A stretch of 64,000 nucleotides of DNA, from NCBI GenBank assembly GCA_963556255.1, contig OY744613.1:36881555-36945554 (forward strand), written 5' to 3'. The DNA comes from Allolobophora icterica. Lineage: Eukaryota > Annelida > Clitellata > Crassiclitellata > Lumbricidae. Positions 46,401-58,300 of this stretch are shown in pieces (within the stretch, counting starts at the first letter, position 1; each line of letters begins with the position of its first letter). The translations under genes and the position numbers were made by a program. The notes beneath the pieces are model-generated. The model was not told the origin of the DNA and did no database searches. It was given only the letters and a program-made list of their open reading frames with translations.

Positions 46401-49400
46401 CAGATGGACGACAAGGGAATAGAACGCCCTGTGTCATTTATCAGTCAGAAATTAACTGATACCCAGAAGAGATGGGCTACTGTGGAAAAGGAAGCCTATG
46501 CTATTGTTTGGGCTCTAAACAAGTTAAAAGAAATTATAATTGGATCAAAAATTTTCATTTTTACTGATCACAATCCTCTTACATACTTGACTGAGTCAAT
46601 GTCTAAGTCTGCTAAACTTGTGCGTTGGGCGTTAGCCTTACAAACTTTTGATGTTGAGGTGAAGTACAAGAAGGGCAGATTGAATGTTATTGCTGATTGT
46701 TTGTCAAGGTTATAAGTAATCGTAAGACTGTTCATTAATTAGTTAGATATATATATATGTTTCATGTATTTTGGTAATTTCGCAAATTTTGAAATTTAAT
46801 TTGCTCAATTCCAGAAAAAGGAAGGAGGTAATGTGAACTGAGTTTTGTGTACAGTCTTGCAGTGCGAGATGTTAGCGTATATATTTAGTGCGTTTACTTT
46901 AGTTTCACGTGTATATGTATATATGATAGATGTATAACGTTTAGTCTTAGTGACACGCGCGGCCGGCCAATCTCGGCAGCGGCGCGCTATATGTATATTA
47001 TTAGAGTTCGCTTAGGCGCACAGAAGACAGGTGTGTCAAGAGGCGCGAAGAATTATGCTGACTAGAGAAGTTTGAATTCGAGTGTGTTCGCTGTAGTAGT
47101 GTGGCTGACTAGTCGAGTTGTAATCGAATTGAGTTCTGTCTGTTTGTTTCTTATTAAACTAAAGGATATTAAACTGTGTTGCTGATTAATTCAGGTTATA
47201 CTTATACGTAGAATTAGTGTTCAAAAGGTGAACGTTAAATAGGCGTTAAGTACGAAGAGAACAAGGATTTAATCAGAAGGATTGTCAACGGAAGGATTGG
47301 GTTGACAGGAGTTCATCTGGTACAGCATAGATTAAAGAGTACCTTTGTTATATGGGAACATGTTGTCAGTCATCATTACGTTTTGCTTCATGTGAAGCTG
47401 GTATTAGGAAAGACTGTCTGGTCGTTGGATTGCTCTTCTCAGATCCAATCATTGTTCATGACACAGAGAATGTGCACCACAGAAAGCACATTAGCTGATT
47501 TGTGTCATCAAAATTCATTCCAGACTGGTTATCAACCATCAGAGTCCGTTCTGTTGCATCCATGTCTAATAAGCCTGGACTTTGTGTGTGCCATCTGTGA
47601 CTCAAGGATTTGGAGAAGCAGTGGTGAGTCAGAGTCTTCAGATTGGTGTAGATCATTTGCCACAAAGAGGTCTTCATCATCTCACAACTGCCTTACCCAC
47701 TGCTGACAATGAGCTTAATGTCATGAGAGGACATTCGGACATGGTATGCTACCATCAGCCTGGCTTCACCAAGCAGTGGATGTAAAGCAATGAATGCTTT
47801 AGTTCAGAAGAAATAGCCATGTAGTGCTTATACACTTCATTGTATATCTAGTCTATGTGACAGTGGGAAAGTAATGACCGTGTATCTAGGCAGTGGTTTC
47901 ATAGGCAAACAAATGTTAGTGGTGACATCAAGGTGATCAGACAGACAGCTGACCTTGGCAGCATACGTTCCACAAGGTATTCAAGACGCTTCTTTTCAGC
48001 GGCGAACTGTAGTTTTCTTTGAGGTACCAGAATACCTAGATGCTCATTATGGCCCTGCAGGAACTTCATCATCTTGTCCACTGGAAGAACTTGCCTGCAG
48101 ATGTCAAATAAAAAGAGGAAATTAAGCATCATTAGTAATTTTGTGATTACCAACACTAGACATAACTGAAAACTCAGGACATGTAGCCTATTTCTACGCA
48201 AACAAAATCACTATCTTTCATACAGTTTCAATAGTTCTATCCAACTTCTCATATTTCTTTTTAAGTATACATACTATTAAAGACAGGTTAGGAACTGTGC
48301 TGTCAAGTGAGCAAAAGTTGTCAACTGGAAAAGCAAACTGGAGAAAATTATTTTCTTACTTTCCATCATTTGTTTGTCTCCACATTTGTAGGACAGACGC
48401 AAAATCTGGACGACTGTTAATGTTTTCTGCCCAGCAGCAGACCATCACACTGTTCCAGATAGGATTAGGACAATTCACGGACGAAACATATGGACGAAGA
48501 ATCTCACCATCAACACTTTTTACACGCTTCACAATTTCTGCAAATATAATGCAAACACCGAAACTGAAAATAACTTCCTCTTTCAGGCTCAGCTTGGGTC
48601 ATTTGAGTACTGACCCATGTTTTACTGCTACAGTGCTGCTTCTCTTTAGAAACCTCTATCCTTCCTCTGCTTCTTATTATAACTGCACTTCTGTTGTTGC
48701 AAATTTATTTCTTTTGTTGCAAAACAAGTTCAGTTTTATAGAATCAGAATATGCAGCAATCTCAGAGTATATATATAATACTAAATAGATGAATAAGCTG
48801 GTTCCCACGACTTCGCTTTTTGGGCGCTGTAGAAATCCGGAGATTACGATTACGATTACGATTACGATACCTTCAACTGGGAGTTGTTCAAGTTCATTGG
48901 CAAATGGTGAACCTTTCAGGATTAGTTCTTGTAGAATAATTCCATATGAATAGACATCACCTGCTTGCGTCCCATAAATTGGTCGATTTTCTGCTGGAAT
49001 TCGTAGCAATTCAGGACTTGTCCAAAGTGGTTCTGTAAACAGAATGTCAGACACCTGCTATCTATAGAAATAATGAAATTCATAATTATTACATTTCTTA
49101 TTTTTCAGTAAATAATAACTAATTATTTAAGTCATTTATTCCTTTATTGTTTAAATTTCTATTCTACAGAGAGAAAAGAATGGACTTCAGTTTGAAGTTT
49201 TGTTTTTCTTGTGCTGGGCCCCCTCATATATCCTCTTGACATGGCTCTTTGCCATCATCTTGGGGTCTGCTACACCAAATCTATGAGGAAGTGCAGACCT
49301 ACATTCATTCCCATGGCTCTGACGTGGTGGCCTCTGTTCGGCAGATGTAGACGCCCTCTCCTCATGGATCACCTCTAATCAGCTTCTCTTAAACCCTACG

Positions 49401-52400
49401 AAGACCCAATTTATATGGCTGGGTAGTCACAGGCAACTGTTGGGTGTTGACCTGCAACTGCAAGCCCAGGTCTTTCCTGAGATAACCTTCTCGCTCACTG
49501 TCCGAGACCTTGGAGTCACCTCAACCAGGAACTTAGTCTTTCGCGGCAAATCAACCTGGTCGCTCGAAGCTGTTACTATCAGCTTTGTCAGCTTCGACTT
49601 GTGCCTCATTTTCTCTCTCTACGATGCTGCTCTGGTCCTATTCATACCTTAAGCACTAGTCGAATTGACCACTGCTGCTCGATTCTGGCCGGTCTCTTAC
49701 TTGGAGTCTTAGGGCATCTAGATAGGGTTCTACGTTCAGCTGCTCGACTAGTCTGGCGTATCCCCAAGTATGCCTCTGTCTCTGCCTTTATGCGTGCTGT
49801 GTTGCACTGGCTCCCTATTACTCAGCGTATCTCCTAACGGATTGCTGCTTTAGTCTCTTGCTCCCTTCTTGGTTGCACCCCATCTTACCTATGTGACCTC
49901 TGTCGCCCGCTGTCGGGCGACATGCTACCTGACGTTGTAGCATGTTGGACGCTTCGCTCCTCGACCAGAGGGGAGCTCTTCTTCTCATAGACTTGTTCCT
50001 CTACCAGACAGCACCAGTTGTCGGTCCCTCCACTTGGAATGGGCTCCCTCTGGAACTGCGCCTACTGTCTTCGAACAATGAACCTGCGTTTATTAATCAC
50101 TTAAGATTTTCTTCTTTAGTTGTGGCTGCGATGGGAGTGCTCCTGAGTAGGTACCTAGAAGGGGCGCTATATAAATTTTCAGAATGAAATATATACGTGC
50201 ATGTATGTGGTCATGTCTGTAGTGCCTTCTCAAAGCTTATCAAAGTTACTTCTCACAAGCCTAACAGATGTTCGAGAGTTCTAAAAGAACAACAACTTCA
50301 TCTGTATGTGTTACAGGCAAGTTCTAACAACAGGGATTTTGTAAAATGCCTGAAATTTTTAGGCAATCTGTAAAATCCCTAATTCACTCATGTACTTTAC
50401 AAAATTCCTGGTGTTTGCAGGGATTTTGTAAAATCCCTGAAATCTGATAACATATTTAACATATTCAAATTTGACAGTTTGCCTGAAAAGAAAATGAGGA
50501 CATCAATGCTTCTAAACTAAGTTGCAATGTCACTGAACAGTAAGTAGACAACAACATGCTGCCAAACTACTGCTCAATATTTGTGATGTCATCGATATTC
50601 AGCTGATCTGGCTGAAAGTTATACATTATATATTTGTATGTGTGTGGATTATCACAGGTTATAAATTTTGATTTACTTATTGTGTTAACTAGCTCAAAGT
50701 ATGCATAGATTTCAGCCAATGAGTTGGAAAGAATGTTCCCCAGAGATCTGTGCTTGAGCTGACCTGCGATTGAGTGCTCCGTTAAGCAAAAACTGCACCA
50801 AAATAAGAAAACCAGTGTATTCTAAACTCAGATAATATTTAATCAGTCAATTTTAGCTCACTGTCAGTTTCCACTTCATCATATTCTTAATAAGAAACTG
50901 TGCCCTTGAAAACAAAGTTTCGTAATGATTGTAGCTTACATTCCACACTAGAAAACGTCTGTAAAAATTCATCATTTGACGCCAAGAAACGAAGTAAAGT
51001 GCTTAGGAGTGAAGAATAGGAAAGCTTGACATCACACAATTCATAGAGGTCTTGTATGAAAACCATTTAGTTCACCTTTTGCAGAGTAATCTGAATGGCA
51101 TATTGTATTTAAACATTTATCAAGCACCTCTAGTAGGGTGAACTGTTCAGAGGCGCTCCCAGTGCACAAGGCCATTAGAAAAGAAATAAGCTTGAGGAAA
51201 GCAAAAGAAGACGAGGGGTTACCTATTGAAATTTGAGAGAGAGTAGGAGACAGTGTATTCCAGAAAGAGGGACCAATGGAAGCAAAAGATCGGGACAGCG
51301 CCATAGCTGTTCTAGTATGAGGAACTGAAAGATCAAATCTTTTCGAGGAGCGAAGTTGGCGATGCGAGGAGACAGAAAGAGGCTGGTGAATATAAACAAA
51401 GTAATAGAAAATTTTTAGACAAACAGGTTTCAGATCACTCCTGCAGAGGCAAAATTAAGTTTGGCACAAACAGTGAACAAGCATTATAATTTAGGCAATG
51501 GTCAAATTTAACATATTCAAAAACATACTGAGCATGTTAATTTCATCTGGAGACTCGAAGGAAGTTCCATTGTGCATGTCAATTTCATCTGAAGACTCGA
51601 AGGAAGGTCCGTTGAGCATGTTAATTTCATCTGAAGTCTCGAAGGAAGGTCGACTGGAAATGGCTGATGGATTTCCTGCAACAAACACACACACACACAC
51701 ACACACAGTGGATTTCAATTCTACAATGAAAAGTCTACACTGATCGCAAATGATAAATTTATGTTTAAGGATTATTTAGCACCACATCACATCAACTGAA
51801 GTTTGTTTCAGTGAAACTGCAGTCTTTACACTTCAGTGTAATAATTACATGTTTGGGTAATAATTTAAGACATATATTGATTGAAATTGTAGTATATCAA
51901 AACACAAGTACTAACTAAACCTACAGTAGACCTAGATGACCAGCAGCTGCAAGTTCTAATACAGACACCACATTAATTATTTATCTGGCCCATGTAGTGC
52001 TACAGGGTAAGCATAGTACTGTACTCACTATGTATATTTCAATTTTAATAACTGTGACTATTTATTATTGTAACCTTTGCTTAACATAACATTCAAAACT
52101 GTTTAGAATTTCTGCACATGCCTTGCACCTTTCTATACATGCTACCCTTGAAGCTCATGTAAAAAAATGTGATATTTTCTGGAAAATGCAGTACATAAGT
52201 GATTTTACCAAATACAATTATTAGCTTTCCAACCCACAGTTGGCATATCGGAGATATTTGAATACCAATGCAACCAATGTGTTGATTTAAAACTTTTTTC
52301 CATTTTTTGCATCACTGCACCCTAAATGAAGGTGCGACGTTATTTAAGGTGCAGTCCAGAAAGTTGCAGTCTGAAAATGATGAAAGCAATCATCTATAAA

Positions 52401-55308
52401 GAGCTAAACAAACTGTACATATTCTCTCACTGGAGTTTCGGTGTGAATTTGACACAGAACTGTGAAACATCTGCATCTTTCTAAAGTAACCTAATCCAAA
52501 GTCAGCAACTTTGCAAGTCCACGTGTCATCCACAAGGCAGTTTGTACTCGTTAGGCGTCCATGTGAACCTAATGGACTCTGGTGAAGATATCGCATGCCC
52601 TAAAAACAAACATACATTTCATCTGAACAAAGGTTAACATGAGAATTCCTAACAAAAACCTATCTAGTGATTCGTTATCGCGCTCTTGAATGAGAGGATT
52701 AGAGTATCGTTTTCTTATTTCTTTTGTACTACTATATGTCTGTATGTATTTAGACACTTACAATGGAGCATTTTACAAACATCTCAAGAGTGCATTTGGA
52801 TTGGAACATGGTGTTTTAACAATCTTTCATAATTTGTAATTCAAACGATTTGACCAGAAACACCTGTCGGAGCATGCTGAGCATGCTTAGTGCACAAATC
52901 AGACAGCACCAATGTGAAGTCCTTAAAAGGTGTCGTAGAAATCTTCAGAAATGCCTAACATTGTAACTGCCATTGTAGCAGAACATGTGTAAAGCAGTTG
53001 CAAAGAATCTCTCAGAAGTACGCTCTACATATAGCTACCAGTCACATGAAAGTCTACACGTGTCTAGACAGTAATGCTATCCATATGAATGAATGATAAT
53101 CGAAAGACTACCTAGGCTCTTCAGCATTCACCATACCTGGTCTGAGACTTAGGAATTCGTGGCCCAGTGGTGTGCAACATTTCCTTCATTCATTTAAAGC
53201 TCATATGTGTCAGCTGCCTACGCTCCATAGCTTGACTTCTGTTTCTCTGACTAATCGGATTTCAACTTGGCTTGTCTCATCGATTATGACTTTGACTAAG
53301 ATTTCACTTCAAGTGACCATCGATTGATGCTTTATACATTTTGATAATAATGCTAAGAGAAACAAAGACTGGATCTAACCAAAACCTTACATTTCTATTG
53401 AATATTTCTGAGAAGAGAGTCATTCAGCAGATAGTAACCTATTTAGAAGCAAGTGACCTTGTACCAACGTTACATCCCATCTCATGAAGTGATCTGGGAC
53501 ACCTGTGAAGCTGTTAATTCTGTCACGCTATTTGCTCTCAACATACTCATGAACATGATCAGCCACTGTCCAGTTATCATAATGCATAACTCAGCTCCAA
53601 TCAATTTTTAATGCTGTGGCTCAGCTGATCAGACGTAAGTTTAGGTTTCGGCATATATTCAGTTTCATGTGGGAGGAACTGTGCTGGTTACCTATGCAAA
53701 AGCACATTGAGTTTAAGATCTTGATGGTTATGCATTACTGTCTAGCAGCTGTGCTCCATCTTATCTTATCTTAGCTCTGTGTCTCAGACTCTTCCATCTC
53801 TGGTTGCATTTCTGGTTGTTCTGCTGTGCAAGGTGACTCAGTTGTTGTACTGACTCAAATTTCTCTGGTCCAGTATAGAAGTTTTCCTGTGGTTGGCTCA
53901 TCCTTCTGGGACAAGTTGCCCCACAACCTGCAACATGAACCTCTCAGGTTATCTTTGTCTCCTTATTGCAAGCAGCTGTAGACCATTCTGTATGATCATA
54001 GTATCATGTTGTTAGGTCAGAAGCACCTTTGATGGGTTTCTCTTTAAGCAGCGCTATATAAATTTGCAATTGTGATCAAGTAAGCGATAATCTGGACTTT
54101 TGTGACCAATATGCCTTTAGGCCAACTGGCTCAACCACCTCTGCACTCATCGCACTCACTCACAACCTCAATGATATGCTACTTGACAAACCCTATGTCC
54201 GTCTATTGGCACTGGATTTCTCCCGTGCATTTGACACGGTCCGCCACTCCCTTCTCGCTGAGCAGCTTGCTTCTATGCCTATACCGGATTTCCTATACAA
54301 CTGGATTCTTGCGCTCCTTCATGACCGCCAGCATTGCACCAAATTTCAAGGAATAATCTCTACCTATTGTGCCATCAATGCCAGTATCATCCAAGGCTCT
54401 GGGCTTGGCCCGCTCCACTTCCTGGTAGCCATCAAAGGTCTCCGGCCCATTAATCTAATAAATCGGTTACTCAAATACGCCGATGACAGTTACCTCCTGA
54501 TCCCGGCCTCCTCCATTCTCACTACTGCTGCTGAGCTGGAACACATCGCTAGGTGGGCTGCCTCTTGCAACCTGATGCTTAATTGCGCAAAATCTAAAGA
54601 GGCGATTTTTAGGCGCCCTGGATCTAAGTTAATAGCCCTTCCCCGCCAGTGCCTGGTATTGCCAGGGTCTCTGAGTTGGTTGTCCTGGGGGTGACACTAT
54701 CCGACCGCTTGGGATTTGGCTCCCACATCCAACGAATTTGTACCAAAGCTAGTCAATCCCTCTACGCCCTCCGATGCCTAACCGCACACGGTCTCAGTGG
54801 GCCTCGCCTGTACGATGTGGTCCAAGCAACCACCTTAGCTAGACTGCTTTATGCCTCACCTGCCTGGTGGGGCTTCACAAATGTCGAGCAGCGCTCTCAT
54901 CTTTGCGCGCTGGTTAAGAGGTTGATACGGCATGGATATCTACCGACCAGCCTCGAATCCTTCGATATTCTTTGTGCTAGAGTTGACAGAGCTCTCTTTT
55001 TAGCGGTGCTCCGCAACCCTGGTCACGTTCTCCATCCCTTGCTCCCCCCTCCCAAAACCCGTACCTATGACCTGCATCCCTGCTCGCATAGCAGGATTAT
55101 TCCTAAGGCAGATGCGCTAACGCGTAAGAATTTCTTAACTAGGATGCTATACCAGTAAAATTCATATCCAATAGTAAGGCCTTCTATCTATACCTAACCT
55201 AGTTAGCTGGCTTCCTTTCCAACTTATGTTATTTTTTGTTTTCATGCCTCTGACTGCATAACATGTTTGTTAACCACAGTGCTTATGCAGGTGGTTCAAT
55301 AAAGAATA

Positions 55309-55342
<34 letters not shown>

Positions 55343-58300
55343 AGTAAGTATATTCTTTAATAAACGCTAGCAAAAGCACAGCGCTTCACATACAATATTA
55401 CACAAGGAGGAAAGAAAATAGAACAGTAATAATAACATTAGATCAAACATGAAATAATATTACAACAGAGCCTAACTGTACAGCATCCTACCCAGGAAAC
55501 CTTGTCGGGTAATGAAGTCAAATCTAGGGAGAACTAGATATGAGAACGTGGGCGCAAATCATACCCGGTCTTTGGAACGGGAGGTAGAAGTTCATGGAGG
55601 AGGTGACTAGGGTTTTCAAGATTGTTATTAAAGAGATCACGATCAGCTTTTTTGCAGAGTTTATCAAAAGTTGGAAAAGAAGGAGGGAGGTAGCCAAGAC
55701 TAACCAACTTATGAATAATTGTGCCCAAATGATCCAGTTCCTGCTTGTTAGCAATGCCTAACCATACCACGGACCAGCATAGCATACGGTTGACAGTGGT
55801 GGCCCATATCACGTCATGGAGCCTGGGGCCCGAGAGCCCATGTGAAATCGAGATACGGATTAATTAAATCAAGATTAGGAATGAATATGGTGAATTCATG
55901 TAACTTAACACAATCAGTGGTTGAACTTTTTTTTACAGACTTTACCCCTTCCTGCGTGGAAGGACAGCCATGGGCTCTGACTGCACAGCTTGAACACCAG
56001 TTCCATTTAGTGTTCCACAGGTCTCAGGCTGCTTTTCTAAATTTCCCACAACAAACTTCTGCATATCAACACAAGCTTCTAGTAGTTTCTCCTGAGTCAG
56101 AGTATCAGCTCTTGGATTAGTCTTCCATTGCATTTACTTTTGAATGTATACAGAGCAGAGTCCATTAAACAGTAAGTACTGTTTAATGACTCTGCTCCAT
56201 ATACATTTTCAAGCTACGTAAGTCACATCCACTTACATAGGTACGAATCATTATATTGCCGGCAAGTGTCTAGATACAAACATCATCATCAAACAACATC
56301 ATCATCATCATTCTCATCATCATCATCGTCATCTTTTGCAAGCAGCTTTCTGAAGTATTGCCTTTTCACAACGTGCACACATGTATACATTAAAAAGCTT
56401 AGGTAAGTCAACATTAGGATATGGCAGAGTACTTCTACTCTGCTAAATTTAGTAAGTGAAAGACAAAGAAATCGCCATCTTCCACAAAATTGCACTCAAG
56501 TTTCTCCCAACCGATTTTTTGCAGCTGTTGCAATAATTCAAAAATAAGTAAGGATTTCTTAATCTTCAGAAAGGACCAAAGGACAGCAAAGATATCATCA
56601 GAAACTTAATGATGCACTGTGTATTGTTTTGTATGGTTAAACATACTTACACATGCAATATCAATCGCAAAGGACATTTTGAAATCCACTGGAAGAGAGA
56701 AATCTTTGAATCGAATGACGTCCCAAAGACTTCCCTTCTGTGCAAGCCTCGATACAATGCGGACGACAGGTGCATCAAGACAAATGCCGTAGAATTCATT
56801 AATGTTCAGGTGCTTCATCTCCAACATCTTCTTGTCAAAGAAACAATGCACTTCAAACAGGTACAGAATACAGCTAAACAGTTGAAATAATATTATGGTT
56901 TCGATTAAATCTTCTCTTTTGTCAATAAACTAAAAGTCAACTTTCTCTATCAGAATTCTCGTGTATAGTTATTATGGCTTGTTGTACTTGTTAATAATCT
57001 GCTAAAATAAAATGATTAGCAATGAAAAACAATTTGACTTGTGTCATAAAGGCCCTTTCAGTATGCTCTGCACGGGGCCCGAAATATCCTAAGGCCGGCA
57101 CTGTGCTAAGTCAGACGATCTCATGAGAAGACTAAGCAATGTCATGCAGCAGATGAAACTTGAGGTCTGCTCAGTGCTCACTGCTCAGCCTATCTGTGGC
57201 TTAACTCTTCATCTGACTCCAAATTACCACAAATCATACGGTATAACAAATTTTGTCTTCATTCACCACTGTGGTATTGAAACTTTTTCAACTAACTAAA
57301 CAGATTGCCAACTTTCAGGTCTAATATCTTCACAACTATCTCATGTGTGTATAACCAATGAGAACAAGTTTAGTTCTTTATCGGCAAAATTAACAATTAA
57401 ATTGTTTACGTAGGAGGAACCCTAACTTCCAAAAGCTTCAGTAAATGCAATCAAGTTTTGTAACTGAGTGGCTGTGGCATGCACTGAAAGTTTTCTAATG
57501 TCATACCTGAGCATCTGTGGTATGCAAAAGGGGTAAAAAATTCTGTAGAACTTAAAAGGAAATCTGTTGCTACATCACCAAACATAAATGTATGTCTAAA
57601 GCATATTGATTACAGATTGAAAAGTCCATACATATATTTTTTTTTGTGCCTACTGTTTTTCAAAATTTAGTCGATTGGATAAATGCACATAGACCACATA
57701 GGTCCTTTTACCTCTGGCATTCACTCTCTCTTTTCTAAGCACCTTGCATTTGGCCATCTCTATGCTGATGATGTGCAAACTTATGTCCATGGTCCCCCAG
57801 CTGACCAACTTCTTGTTCGCTCCATTGACTCCCTTTCTCAAGATCTTTGCTCTTGGATGTTCTCTAATCGGATGAACCTTAACTCCTCTAAAATCGAACT
57901 CACTTGGTTTGGTACAAAGCAGTAATTATCTTAACTCAATTTCACACTTCTCTCAGGTCACTTTCCAACCTTCTCATACTCTACGAATGTCTGCGACCTA
58001 GACAGTTCACTAACCTTTGCTTCTCATCTCTCCTTACTTGCAGTCTTCTCAAGTGGTAGTAGCACTTGCTACTACCACTTGAGAAGACTGCGAGCTATCC
58101 GTCAATTCGTGTCTACTGCAGTTTTCACTACCATTATCCATGCATTTATCTGTTGCCGCATTGACTATTGCAATTCTTTACTGGTGGGCCTTCCAAAAGT
58201 CCGTCTTTCTGCCCGTCAATCGGTACTTAACGCAGCTGCTCGCCTCATTGCTCATCGTTCTCGGTTCTCCTCCATCTCTGCTTACATGACTGATGTCTTG

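Larger units (their letters stand above)
40315..47307 (+). mobile_element. Gmr1-type Ty3/gypsy LTR retrotransposon, full length
   Basis: A 6993-bp element with two 476-bp LTRs (TG...CA), a 5-bp target duplication GGAGT (40310-40314 and 47308-47312), a purine-rich tract just before the 3' LTR and one uninterrupted polyprotein. The pol domains are Ty3/gypsy-like by sequence but ordered protease, integrase, reverse transcriptase, RNase H. It lies in intron 8 of the cyclase gene in the opposite orientation. Confidence 0.97.

Noticed and set aside
51491..51718. Separate gene with a VCVCVC leader
   Set aside because: The Val-Cys run is the CA microsatellite. The repeat part is better explained as a phase-compatible exon of the cyclase gene.
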